The position numbers and the translations under genes were made by a program. Shown here in pieces: positions 36,010-47,177 of a stretch of DNA of 64,000 bases; the stretch's first letter is position 1, and each line of letters opens with the position of its first letter. The notes under the pieces are model-generated. The model did no database searches. It was not told the origin of the DNA and saw only the letters and a program-made list of their open reading frames with translations. Origin of the DNA: Phaseolus vulgaris (Eukaryota > Streptophyta > Magnoliopsida > Fabales > Fabaceae); contig NC_023758.2 of assembly GCF_000499845.2 (NCBI RefSeq), forward strand, positions 17,560,088 to 17,624,087, read 5' to 3'.

Positions 36010-38280
36010 TCACTGCAGAGCACAATTAACATTTATAATACCCAATTCATTCAGCAGGAAATTAAACCTATCTTTGGCCAAAGGTTTTGTAAACAAATCT
36101 GCAAGCTGTAAATCAGTACCAATGAACTTAATCTCACATGTTCCATTTGATATGTGTTCTCTTAGAAAGTGATGCCTAATTTCAATGTGTTTCGTCCTTG
36201 AATGCATAATAGGATTTTTAGTTAAATTGATGGCACTCGTGTTATGACACAACAAAGGTATATTGTTAAGAAAGATACTAAAGTCATTCAATTGCTGCCT
36301 TAGCCATATGATTTGAGCACAACAACTCTCTGTTGCAATGTACTCTGCTTCAGCAGTAGAGAGAGCAACACACGCCTGCTTTTTGCATTACCATGAGATC
36401 AAGCTTGATCCAAGTAAGTGACAGGTACCACTGGTGCTCTTCCTATCAATTTTGCAACATGCAAAGTCTGAATCAGAGTAGCCAATCAAACTTAATGAAA
36501 TGTTACCTGGATACCACAAACCAACTTCTTTTGTTCATTGCAAATATTTCAGAATCCTTTTAGCAGCATTGAATTGTGATTCTTTAGGAGCAGATTGGAA
36601 ACGAGCACACATGCACACTGCAAACATTATGTCAGGTCTGCTGGCAGTGCGATACAATAGGGATCCAAGTGACAACTAGTTGAGAAGGGTGTGCTGATTG
36701 ATTTGCACTTGTCCATTTCAAATTTTCTCAGTAGATCCTTGCAATACTTAGCTTGATTTAAGAATATGCCATCCTTGAGTTGTTTGACCTGCAAACCTAG
36801 AAAATAATTCAACTCACCCATCATAGACATTTCAAACTCACTCTTCATGATTCCCATAAAAGTTTCACACAATTCTCCATTGTTTGATCCAAATATGATA
36901 TCATCCACACAAACTTGCACTAGAATTGTGTCATCCTCTTTCTTCTTAATGAACAAGGTCTTATCTGATGTGCCTCTGTCATATCCTTGTGAGGTAAGGA
37001 AATCACTTAGCCTCTTATACCATTGCCTAGGAGCTTGCTTAAGTCCATAGAGAGCTTTCTTGAGTTTGAACACATGTCCTGGATGTTGATGGTCTTCAAA
37101 TCCTGGTGGTTGTGAAACAAATACCTCTTCATTTATATAACCATTCAAGAAGGCACTCTTCACATCCATTTGGAATAGCTTGAATCCTTTGATGCAGGAG
37201 AAGGCAAGGAGCAATCTGACAGCTTCAAGCCGAGCCACTGGTGCATATGTTTCATCATAGTCTATTCCCTCTTCTTGATTATACCCTTTAGCCACTAGTC
37301 TAGCCTTATTTCTGGTAATCACCCCATGCTCATCCATCTTGTTTCTGAATACCCACTTTGTTCCAATGATGTTCATTTCAGGTATTCTAGGAACAAGAGT
37401 CCTTACCTCATTCAGAGCAAATTGATTCAGTTCCTCTTGCATAGCCAGAATCCAGTTACTCTCCTTGAGTGCTTCATTCAGATTTTTAGGCTCCACTTGA
37501 GATACAAAGGCCATTGTCTCACAGAAATTACTCAGAGACTTCCTAGTTGAAGCTCCTTTCTCAATATTCCGGATGACATTATCAAGGGTTAGATCTCTTG
37601 GAGTTTTCCATTCTTTTGGCAAACCTGCAGAACCAGTAGATTCTTGGATAGCATGTGAGTCAATAGTATCAATATGAATAAATTCATTTTTATTTAAAAT
37701 GGATTTTAAATCATCACATTCCAGGTCATCTATAACAGTTTTAGGCATGCTATGATCAGTTTCATCAAATACAACATGCATTGATTCTTCTACTGTGAGC
37801 AATCTTTTATTGAAGACTCTATCTGCATGACCATTCAAAACATAGCCAATATGAATACCTTCATCAAATTTTGCATCAAATTTACCCAAATTCTCTTTGC
37901 CATTATTCAATACAAAGCATTTACATCCAAACACTCTAAGGTGACTCACACTAGGTTTTCTACCCTTATACAATTTATATGGTGTTTTCTTAAGGATAGG
38001 TCTAATTAAGGTTCTGTTTAACACATAAGTTGCAGTATAGACTGCATCTGCCCAAAAATACTTAGGAAGCTTAGATTCGTTTAACATAGTTCTAGCAAGT
38101 TCCTCTAATGATCTGTTTTTCCTTTCAACTACACCATTCTGTTGGGGAGTCCTAGGGGCTGGAAAGCTATGTGATATCCCATGTTTTTCACAAAACCTTT
38201 CATATTTAGCATTTTGAAACTCACCTCCATGATCACTACGAATGGATTTAATACAACAACCATTTTCAGGGTTATAACAA
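36010..38280 (-). pseudogene. Element B pol: partial integrase, reverse transcriptase, RNase H
   Basis: Begins abruptly inside integrase at the RSDHGGEF equivalent (about 38235), fused to gag by deletion. The frame stays open from 38087 to 36627 ([38 protein letters not shown]). The RT catalytic box reads CVDDIIFGS instead of YVDDIIFGS (Tyr to Cys codon at 36909-36911). RNase H is broken into pieces (36627-36300), and its last part runs 36291-36010. Protease and the N-terminal half of integrase are absent, so the gene is dead. Confidence 0.9.
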
Positions 38281-38284
38281 TTCC

Positions 38285-39740
38285 ATTTTTGTTAAAAACA
38301 ACATTCTGTGAACCTAGAATAGACTCAAGATTCTCTCTTCCCTTAGTGAAATTAGATAGGGTTTTCAGCAAATACTCCACTTGTTTTTCCAACTTTTTAC
38401 AATTTTCACAGGTTTTAATAGAAGCATGCAAGCATGTTAATTCAAGACTTACAAGATCAGTTTTAGCCTTATGCAGTTCTTCCTCAAGTGATTTTACTTT
38501 AGGTGCAAGCACAGTATTTACATTTTGCAACTTACTACATATTACAACCAATCTATTTGCCTCATCATGTGTTTCTTTGAAAGCAGCAAGCAATTGATCA
38601 TAATTGTCAGATTTCATAGAGAATTCACTCACCAAATCAGAGATTGATCCTTCATCTTTCGTCATGAAACACATATTGGTTTCCTCACTTTCAGTTGAAG
38701 AGCTACTTGTTGAAGACACTTCATTATCTTCCCAAGAGATGTAAGCTCTCCTCCCCTTGCTCCTTTTAACCTTCTTGCTGGCTGATTTGTCCTTTGATTG
38801 ATTGTTTGGACAGTCCATCTTGATATGCCCGGTTTTACCACAACCAAAGTAAGTGTAGTTAAAGGAATTGGATTCATTCGGTTTATGATACCTTCTTTTC
38901 TATTGGTTCGTATCTCTGCTTTTCTTCTTTAGGAATCTACTGAACCTTTTTGTGATTAGGGTGATTGTTTCATCATGTTCAACATCTTATTTCTCCTCAT
39001 TGATGTCACTCTGTGCACTTGCTTTCAGTGCAAGTCCCTTGGGTTTTCTTTCCACTGTTTCTTGCTCTTTGAGCCTTTTGAGCTCCAGCTCATGCTCCAT
39101 TAATTTCCCAAATAGTGCAGCAGTGGACAGCTTTGATAGATCACGACTTTCTGATGTGGCAGTCACTTTGGGTTGTCAGCTTCTATCAAGGCACTTCAAC
39201 ACTTTTATGTTAAGTTCCTCTTTGTTAAATACCTTTCCCAGTCCAGTAAGATGATTCACAATGTGAATGAACCTTTTCTGCACATCAACAATGTTCTCTT
39301 TAGGTTGCATTATGAAAAGTTCATACTCTTGGATGAGAGAATGTTTTCTTGATCTCTTCACATCCTCAGTGCCTTCATGAGTAACTTCCAAGACTTCCCA
39401 CATCTCCTTCACTGAACTGCATTGAGATATTCTGAAGAATTCATCCATTGTTAATGACGAAGTTATGATGTTCTTGGCTACAAGATCATATTGAGCCTTC
39501 TTCTTTTCACTCTCTCTCCATTCAGATATTGGTTTCGCCACTTCTTCATCCTTGACAACTTGCATTGGCACATAAGGTCCATGGACCACAACCTCCCAAA
39601 TACACAAGTCAATAGATTCCATGAAAATTTTCATTCTATTTTTCCAAAAAGCATAATTCATCCCATTGAACATTGGAGGTCTATTGATAGACGATCCCTC
39701 AGCAAAAAGCACTTTAAACTCAGATATTATTGCAAACAAA
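38285..39740 (-). pseudogene. Element B gag
   Basis: UBN2-type capsid region from about 39740 (FAEGSSINRPPMF, NRMKIFMESID) to 39176, then a frame change, then the zinc-knuckle and acidic-linker region on 38870-38290. The start codon is lost: the ATG codons used in element A are ATA and GTG here. The first zinc knuckle has lost its first cysteine (Tyr at that position, YFGCGKTGHIKMDC). The second knuckle is removed by the deletion that fuses gag to integrase at about 38260-38290. Confidence 0.85.
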
Positions 39741-39762
39741 CTTGAGTCAAATACAAGTCCTA

Positions 39763-39775
39763 GCTCTTGATACCA
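39763..39775 (-). other. Element B primer binding site
   Basis: The minus strand reads TGGTATCAAGAGC, two bases after the 5' LTR end (39778), identical to the site in A and C. Confidence 0.85.
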
Positions 39776-39777
39776 AT

Positions 39778-41390
39778 TGTTGGGTTCAATAGTGTCAAAG
39801 TTCAAGAGGGAGGGGGGCGGGGGGTGAATTGAGCTTTTAAAAATTTCGCACATATTCAGATTTATCATAGGTAAGAGAGAAATAAATCGATTTATTTAAC
39901 AATGAACATATTTATTTTTTATATTGTTTATGTATTCAAAAGATTATATCAGTTAAGTGATTTTTGATTTTAAGCAGATTGATTCGCAAGCTACATTCAC
40001 ATTGTTTTTAGAGAGGAACAATGAAAACAGAATCAATGATCTTCAACTTTTAAATCCAGTGATAAACGTTCGATTACAAGCTTGACAATTAAATGGGTAA
40101 ACTTTCACAAATCAAATGGTTCCAGTTGTATTCAACAGTTCATATACTTTTTAAAAGAACCAAACAGATTTTCCAGAAATCAAGAACATAAAAGAGTGCA
40201 GAGATTCCTGACAGAACAAATTTATTTCTAATTGAACAGATTCAATTCCTGACAAATTAACAAATAAAGCAGTAAAAGAGTGCAGAGATTAATAGAGATT
40301 TGAACACAACGAGATTATACTGGTTCACTCAACTGAGCTACATCCAGTCCCACCTAATCCAAGGTGAAATCCACTAAAACACAATTCAAAACACTTACAC
40401 AACCACTGTTCTTGAATCCTACAAGAACTTGGCACACTTTGCTGAAAAATACTATTCCAACACACACAACTCTTCAAGAAACCCTATCAAGAAAAGTTTT
40501 ACAATCACACTTTACAAGTAATTGAGATATGAAACGAATACACCTGATAGAGAATGTAGAACAATTTGCTCACACAGTGACAACACCTCTAACCAAGTCT
40601 TAGAACCAACCAAGAACAAGCACACTTTGTAATTTGAAAAATCTTTTAAGAACCCGTGCCAATCCTCTGAAATCTCTTTTGTCGCAATTCTAAAATCCCG
40701 TTTTCCCAACTTTTTCAACAACGTTTTAAAGCCAGAACAAACTCTCTTTTTATAGGAAACATTTTATAACAAACTTTCAAAAAACAGTTAAAGCTGTTAC
40801 AAAAAAAAAAACAGATTGAAAATAAAATGAACAAATTTATTTTCAAAGGTAGTGAGAGATTTTGTTAGATGTAGGAGACTTAGTCAAACACCCTGGTGCA
40901 AGGATAAAGCTGTGAAAAAAACTTTTAAGAAAACATGGCACCAGACCAAAAAAAAAATCTATGCATATACAGAAGAACAAATTCATTTTCCAAAACGATA
41001 ATAAGAACTCTTTAACAAATGAAACACAGTCGTTTTAATTGAATGAAGACTTAGTCAAAATACTTGATGCATAAAACATGATTTTCAATGAACACTTATT
41101 CAAGGCATCAGTTTAAGAAAAGAATTTATTCATTTAGAGAAGAACAAATTCATTTTTTTTATGCAGTAAAGGATATTTTTGCAAAACATGTGAAAACATG
41201 TTCATAAGGCTTGTGCTTGCTTTTATCACATGGTCAGGGGTTAAGAGGTGAGTTACCCAGCAAAAAGCCTACTTTAAACAACATCTAATCTATACCTAAT
41301 ACATCCTTAAAGCAAATACAAACACTAAGGAAAAATACATTTGGCTTCATCAAACACTTTGCCTTGAAGGGGCAACATCCATCTTCAATA
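39778..41390 (-). repeat. Element B 5' LTR (1613 bp)
   Basis: Pairs with 22787-24395. It contains a minus-strand TATAAAAAG box (40746-40754) and a G-rich run near 39806-39825. Its outer end has one change (CAATA instead of CAACA) before the target duplication AGATG. Confidence 0.9.
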
Positions 41391-42208
41391 AGATGGTCGT
41401 GGTGGACTTGGACCTTGTTCAGATGATTTTTCAATGCAAAACTTTCTATTGTGGCCAACCTTATGATAGATCCCACATTTTTTCTTTAATCCAGTTTGGC
41501 CAAAATGAGTCTTGTTCTTCATTAGCTCCCATGCCTCCAACCTTCTCTTCAGTTTTGGTATTCCAGGCATCTTCTTTGTGGGAGATGGCATAACATCTAG
41601 AATTTCAGTTTTTTCCCATACTTGTTCACCATTCACTGGATAGATAATTGAGTTGTACACCTCTGCATATGCTTCCTTCTTGTACCAAAATGAAATGAAG
41701 TTGACATGGAACGACATTGACAAATTTTGTTGCAGAAAGTGCATGACAACATGGTATTCTCGTTAACATCCATTTTTGGCAACTGCACTCATGTATGTCC
41801 AAGTTAACCACAAACTTTTCTCCAATGTTAGATGTATGTCTCACTTCAAATAGGTGATCTATAGAAGAGTTGTGATGATGGAATTGGTTAGACATATTTA
41901 ACAAGTAACACAACAAGTTTTTAAAATATGTATCAATGTTGTCATCTAACTTGGGTATCCAATATTGAGTTTGATTTGCTTCCTTTTCTAACCCGCTTAA
42001 AATCTTTGGACATACTGATCCTTGAAATGAGACAATTTTCAATCTATTCTTTGCCCATCTATGCATTATATAAGTCCTGATGTCTTCTAGCATGGTAATG
42101 ATAGGTTTTGCACGTGCAGGTACAAACACACTATTAAAACCTTCAAAATTACTGTTCACAAGTGAGTCACATTTTGGAGTGAATGTGAACCTTGATCTAG
42201 ACCAAAAC
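41391..42208 (-). pseudogene. MURA transposase, C-terminal half with SWIM zinc finger (part 2)
   Basis: Starts at a splice-acceptor-like CTAG at 42209-42212. The protein has the MULE pattern KCDSLVNSNFEGFNSV and ARAKPIITMLEDI, then a SWIM finger (CSCQKW, then IPCCHA) near 41740-41800. After a frameshift near 41700 it has AYAEVYNSIIYPVNG, a basic PTKKMPGIPKLKRR stretch, and a zinc knuckle CGIYHKVGHNRKFC. It then runs into the copia B target site; the tail continues at 22786. The DDE catalytic region that should precede it is not found, so the transposase is inactive. Confidence 0.85.
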
Positions 42209-42212
42209 CTAG

Positions 42213-43129
42213 TACATGAAAAAAAATGATTTCAGAATCTAAGAATTGGTGTGCATAAATGATTTCAGAAATTAGTCAACTTAATATAAATGACTTCATA
42301 TTAAGAAACCTAAGATTAATTTTGTTAGTGTTATATTAGAAAAGCAACTCTTGCATTCCTATCAATTAATCTTATAAAACCTCAAAGAAATTGTAACATT
42401 CTTAAACATGTATTTAACCATTATCATAACCACTTACTTTTAAAAAATTGTTATTTTAAAAAAAATTAAATTGGCCAAGTAAATTTTCTTTTAAACCCAA
42501 CAAAAATTAAACAGTCTAAAAGACAGTGAAAATTTAAACATAACATTGTGTAGTCACACAATCTAACAAACTACACACCAAAACATAATGTTCAAAATCT
42601 TTATCCTGGTAACACATAAAACCAGGGATACCACCATCTCATTACTTTGAGCACAGAGGAAAAGTTGAAAAACTAGCTCGAGATTTTCTCACCTCGTCAC
42701 TCTACCAATAGGGACCAATCACCTTCTTAATTTACCAAAGAGGAGCTAGGGTAAACTACCAGTAGTTTCTTTAAGTATAAATCTTTTTATATCTTTAAAA
42801 TTAAGTAATTTTAGTTTGTTATTCATATTTCACCTAATTAGTAACAGAAAATACCATATATATATATATATATAAATGTGTAAGTGACTATAATATTAAT
42901 TATTTATTTATGAAAGACATTAATAATAATTTAAAAACAAACTAAATATCATTCGTACAAATACATTAGTATTATTTTTGTTAATAATTGAATGATATGT
43001 ATAAAGAACAAAATTTTGCACATCATAAAACTAAATGGGTAAGTGACTATAATATTAATTATTTATTTTTGTAAGATATTAATAATAATTTAAAAACAAA
43101 CTAAATATCATTCCTACAAATAGATTAAT
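42213..43129. other. Noncoding MULE interior replacing the transposase core
   Basis: AT-rich sequence with an (AT)n run at 42857-42875 and a tandem duplication (separate entry). No part of the MULE DDE domain could be read on either strand, so the core of MURA appears to have been deleted between its N-terminal and C-terminal parts. Confidence 0.5.
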
Positions 43130-43161
43130 ATTATTTTTGCTAATAATTGAATCATATGTAT
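42880..43161. repeat. Direct duplication with 159-bp period
   Basis: The segment starting TAAGTGACTATAATATTAAT at 42880 recurs at 43039. The two copies of about 125 bp share nearly all bases, including AATAATTTAAAAACAAACTA and ATATCATTC. The spacer is about 35 bp. Confidence 0.85.
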
Positions 43162-43380
43162 TGCACCACCATCATCAACCAGAACCTCCAATCTATTTTC
43201 CAACTCTTCACAATCTCCATGTGAATACCACACCTCTTGTATAGTTAAAAAACCCCATCTCTTTTAGGATGCCAACACTTTCAAAGTAACTCCATCTATC
43301 ACCGTCACATGACCATGTTGATGTATCACCACCAACATATCTCGCATCACAGAATGTCCCACTATGGTGGACCACAAGCT
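43130..43380 (-). pseudogene. MURA N-terminal PB1-like domain exon (part 1)
   Basis: The minus strand reads LVVHHSGTF, YVGGDTSTWSCDGDRWSY and FESVGILKEMGF, the pattern of the N-terminal domain of legume MULE transposases. After a one-base frame change it continues WYSHGDCEELENRLEVLVDDGGA-like. A TTTTTAG acceptor-like sequence precedes it at about 43382. It is broken and separated from the C-terminal half by noncoding sequence. Confidence 0.65.
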
Positions 43381-43403
43381 AAAAATAAGCTTCTTCCATG
43401 ATA
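43371..43403 (+). repeat. 33-bp direct repeat, left copy
   Basis: Begins ACCACAAGCTAAAAATAAGC and ends CCATGATA. It recurs at 45347-45379 with one mismatch and flanks the inserted LTR-plus-fragment. Confidence 0.85.
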
Positions 43404-44292
43404 AGGAACTCAATGAGAAAGTAGGCACACAAAAGAATACTTAAAGAAAAGCACTAGAGTAGATGAAGAAAACAAAAATTAGCTACTGGAAAATATTTTT
43501 TATGCAAACTGTGCTTGATGTTCACTGATTTAACTGGAATGATATAAAGCGAACTGGATTATGAAATTTTAACCACATCAACTTGAAGATCTTAGCTCAA
43601 AAATGGCACTGGAATCACGCAAAAACAGTAAGCCAATTAATTGAGATAAATTTTTCAAAATCGCTGCCAGATTACCGTATTTTTTTCGGCAGAATTGTAC
43701 ACTTTTTGTATTTTATTTATCATTTTTTGTGTACTTTGAATTTTTGAGTAATTATTTTTTCTACTATTTTCTAACACTTTAAAGATCACAAATCCAGAAT
43801 TTTAGAATTTTCCAGTGAGTAAATCAATTGCAATAAGGAAAAACAGTAAGCACGTTTTCAGAAAACATAGGAATCCTAATAGGAATGAAAATAGAATTAT
43901 GAACTAGCAAAGACATAATGGAAAATGATGTATAGGAACTTGTATAGGTCTAGAATACAAGCATGAACTAAATCTAAAACAGAAAATGCACAAAGGATCA
44001 AATATCAAACTTAGAAAAAATTATATGACACCAAAGCAAGAAACAACAAATTCAATAAAAGTACTACAAGAAGTGATGACAATTATGGAAAAACAAGACT
44101 AAGACAAAACTTGTATGGATTCAAAAAGGAAAATACTCAAACATATGATAGGCAAAAGAAAGAAAACAGCAAGAAAACTCAAATAAACCTAAAACAGAAC
44201 CGTAAATTGCAAGAAATTAAAGAGCTCTTGAAATTAAAGTGCAACACAACTCAAAAATTAAACAAGAACACACCTAAACTCTTGATACCACA

Positions 44293-45347
44293 TGATGTGA
44301 TTCCAATAGCACAATATGAATGATTCTTGACATTCTTAGGAATCATCTTGAGTTGGATATGAGATAGGCACTTTAAGATAGAATTGGATCAAGGTTCTAT
44401 AATCAAGAACTCACCAAAACTAGTACCAAAACCCAAACTCATATGGAAGTTCCATGTATTGTCAAATTGGACCGAACAAAATGGAAGAAAAGGCAAAGGC
44501 ACCAAACAAATAGCACAAAAACAGAATTGCACCGAACAAAAAGACTAGGAATGAAGAAGAAACAATGAAGAACAGCAAAGAAGCAAAAGAACCGAAGCAA
44601 AACTCCTAAGAACGGAAAATGCCGAACTGAAAATCAAAAGAAGCAAACTAAGACATGAACATTAAAAGAGAAGGAAGGAAGGAGAAGAGAAAGCTCATGA
44701 AGATGGAGGAATGGTTGGATGATCACGCCACTTAGAGGATGGTGACTCCAAGATGAGTGTGCAAGCCGCCACTTGAGGTAACCATAGAATTCTCAAGATA
44801 AGACTAAGTGAGGAAGGCACAAAGCTCTCCAATTGCTCTCTCAAAAATTGAGTATAGTTTCTCTAATCAAAATTCAAATCTGAATTGTACAAGCTAAGCA
44901 CCTTTATTTATAGCCTAGAGGTGCTGAAAAATAGGTGGGAAAATTCAAATAAACTCATTTGAAATTCCCACAAAAAACAAGTCACATGGGAGGTGTGACC
45001 TTTTTCTACTATGACACCTCCTAAAACTACACCTACACCACTCTCCTAAGTCACATGGACAATGTGACTTTATTTTACATTTTCACACTCCTTTATTTAA
45101 TAACCACACCTCCAAAAACTATACAAGAGTATTTCAAAGCTTGGCCTTGCCCCTCATGGGATGGACTTGGGCTCTTTGGGCTTTGGTCTTCTTGGGCTTG
45201 GGCTTGGGCTTGGGCTTTGGGCTTGGGCCTCATCTTTATTTTATGTCTTCTTTTAATTTTGAGAAGACTAGAAGGAAGAACTTCAAATGTGAGGGTGGAT
45301 GTCCTCTTCCTCCATTAATAAAAGCCTCCTTTATTTGATTCTCATCA
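44293..45347 (-). repeat. LTR of the MURA-interrupting element (1055 bp)
   Basis: Ends carry the inverted pair TGATG/CATCA. It is followed on its inner side by a two-base gap and the primer-site-like TGGTATCAAGAG. It contains the hexanucleotide run at 45191-45230. Confidence 0.6.
45191..45230 (+). repeat. GGGCTT-type microsatellite
   Basis: Seven imperfect units of TTGGGC/GGGCTT within the LTR. It is G-rich on the plus strand and gives a Gly/Leu/Trp low-complexity translation with no genic meaning. Confidence 0.85.
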
Positions 45348-45379
45348 CCACAAGCTAAAAATAAGCTTATTCCATGATA
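45347..45379 (+). repeat. 33-bp direct repeat, right copy
   Basis: Matches 43371-43403 except for one base (AAGCTTATTCC against AAGCTTCTTCC). After it the sequence continues toward the MULE right end. Confidence 0.85.
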
Positions 45380-45949
45380 TGTACTTTATAAAAGGTATTC
45401 CTGTGAAATATAAATATACATATGACCACAAATAACAAACAAATTACAAAGCAATCCTTAACTTAGTTATGTCAGAGACCAAATGTTGGACCACACATAG
45501 AATAATCTTGCACATGGTAGACCCTACATCATAAACTACTCTTATATTTTCTATAAAAGTAATCACAAACAAATTCACTCTGAAAGTAAGTCAAAAACTC
45601 ATAACCTTATAAACGACCAAAACGACACCACGCTCGACAATGCCTTCGGGTTCTTCAATCGCTGCCCCTTCACGAGCTCTGGATCACACCACAGGATTGC
45701 ACGTCAGAATTGACTCGGGATCGCACTACGGGAACACACTACACAATCGAACCACACAATTAAACCTCACGATCGGACATCGGGATCGCACCTCAAGATC
45801 CTTGTTCACAATCACACCTCGTATCCCAGAAACCCTAATTGTACTTACAATTAAAAATTCGTAATCCCAATCAAATTACTGTAACCCTAACCCCCAATTC
45901 ATTTTTTTTATTAAACTAATGTAACCATCCACGTCACTTGACACGCCTC
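45380..45949 (-). other. MULE right arm, probable MURA 5' leader
   Basis: No confident protein is seen. Because MURA reads inward from the right end, this stretch should hold its promoter and 5' untranslated region. A GC-richer patch at 45630-45790 differs from its surroundings; its short plus-strand open frame matches nothing recognised. Confidence 0.4.
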
Positions 45950-46097
45950 TGCCACATCAGCATCATTTAATGTCGTTTCGTGGGACTTAATAGAAAGGAC
46001 CATTTTAAACATAGGAACCAAATTGATTTTTTTTAAAACCACGATACTAAATTGAATAATAGCCCTAAATGTAGGGACGAATAAGGTAATTAAATCT
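45950..46097 (-). repeat. MULE right terminal inverted repeat
   Basis: The reverse complement begins AGATTTAATTACCTTATTCG and carries CCTACATTTAGGG, TATTCAATTTAGTATCGTGG and CGAAACGACATTAA in the same order as the left repeat at 20859. Confidence 0.8.
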
Positions 46098-46739
46098 AAA
46101 ATTTATAATTTATGAGATTCATAATTTTCAAGCATAAAAAAAATCTGTATACATAATGTCTCTTTAAATTAATTTGGAATTTAAAATATTGAACATGAAA
46201 GTTATAAACTGACAAAATAGTTATATTATTCATATAGGAAAACTTAATAGTATTTCTTATTGATCATTTATATCCTTATTTCTTTCTTTTTAGAATGTTA
46301 ATAGGCATTCTTTAGAAGATTTTCCTAAATTATTGCAAGAAGTCCACAAAGTTTGACCCCGTAACCTGATTAATAGAGTACATATGCATATAATATACAA
46401 TTATATGCAATATAAAAAAAATACTATCATCAAAAGAATCATAGAATTTACAAAAATAAAAGAAGTATTAAAAAAGAACAAAATGATGATATGGTTTATG
46501 AATTTCACAATCATTTATTCAAGAGGTTTCGTATGCATTCATTTGTATTTGACAACCCTTTTGCAGGGTTTACATTCTCTGTCAGCACCACCACAAACCT
46601 CTCTTGGCTAAATATGTTACATACAATCAATTATACTCTAATAAAATTTAACAAGCCATATTTTAGGGTGTTCCTTGTTTTAATAGTCTCATGAAGAAGG
46701 TAAAACCCTATAGAAGAGCTACCACTTATGTAAACATGC
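46098..46739. other. AT-rich spacer between nested blocks
   Basis: No recognised gene or repeat. Short open frames here lack any family signal. Confidence 0.5.
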
Positions 46740-47177
46740 GAGATTTGTATTGTTCAATTGCGGGTGATACATGAGGTGTGTGTAAAGTGACCTCAATGGT
46801 GGAGACCGAGATACAATTATCTAATCTCAATGTTAATGTAGTTAGTCAAAGCAAGTGGTGACCTGTGTAGGAATAGGTGGTGACCCATGCTACCAACTTT
46901 TTGTACAGTTAATTAATTTTAGAAATTTTGAGGTTTGTGTTGTTCTTGTGTAGGGTGGTGCAATGCATGAGGTATGTGAAAAGTAACCCTAGTGGAGGAA
47001 ACGAAGGTCAAATTCTCTAATCTAACTATTAATGTAGTTAGAGATAGTCATATTAAGTGGTGACCTGTGTAGGAATAAGTGGTTACCTACTACCAAGTTT
47101 TTCCATAGTTAAGTAATTTTATAAATTTTAAGTTTTATTTTGTTCTTGTGTGAGGTGGTGTTTGAGGTGTGTGTAAA
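46740..47177 (+). repeat. Tandem repeat, unit about 190-200 bp, interrupted by an LTR
   Basis: Two full diverged units begin near 46746 (TGTATTGTTC) and 46936 (TGTGTTGTTC), and a partial third near 47138. Shared blocks are GAGGTGTGTGTAAAGT-like, AATGTAGTTAG, GGTGACCTGTGTAGGAATA and CTACCAA. The third unit is cut at 47177 by an LTR that starts TGTTGAAGATGG. Confidence 0.75.

Larger units (their letters stand above)
22787..41390 (-). mobile_element. Copia element B (Sirevirus-like), split by element A
   Basis: Its LTRs are 39778-41390 (5') and 22787-24395 (3'), and it is flanked by the 5-bp duplication AGATG (22782-22786 and 41391-41395). The primer site is 39763-39775 and the polypurine tract follows 24395. 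Internal order on the minus strand is gag, a truncated integrase, reverse transcriptase, RNase H, then element A (25765-35814), then a 3' ORF. B has lost the gag start codon, the second zinc knuckle, protease and half of integrase, so it cannot be autonomous. It is the most diverged of the three Sirevirus-like copies. Confidence 0.9.
43404..45347 (-). mobile_element. LTR retroelement fragment: one LTR plus noncoding internal part
   Basis: The minus strand shows an LTR at 45347-44293 (TGATGAG to CACATCA), then TG, then a primer site TGGTATCAAGAG (44290-44279), then about 875 bp of noncoding internal sequence to 43404. No second LTR and no protein gene are present, so it is a truncated insertion of a noncoding or nonautonomous element. 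It sits between two 33-bp direct repeats in the 5' region of MURA. Confidence 0.6.
20859..46097. mobile_element. Mutator-like element (MULE) with nested copia insertions
   Basis: Two long inverted repeats define the element. It contains a GRF zinc-finger gene at the left (plus strand) and parts of a MURA transposase on the minus strand at 43380-43130, 42208-41391 and 22786-22542. Removing copia B (22787-41390, with A inside it) and the insertion at 43404-45347 leaves about 4.6 kb. No convincing 9-bp target duplication is visible at the ends, and the central catalytic part of MURA is missing. It looks like an internally deleted MULE that then received retrotransposons. Confidence 0.75.

Noticed and set aside
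42880..43161. CRISPR-like array
   Set aside because: Two long direct copies only, in a plant nuclear context; no short regular repeat-spacer pattern anywhere in the window.
45055..45338. Gly/Leu/Trp-rich open frames, looking like a membrane protein
   Set aside because: Translation of a GGGCTT microsatellite inside an LTR.
20850..46106. 9-bp target duplication of the MULE
   Set aside because: Flanks at 20850-20858 and 46098-46106 are AT-rich but do not match convincingly.
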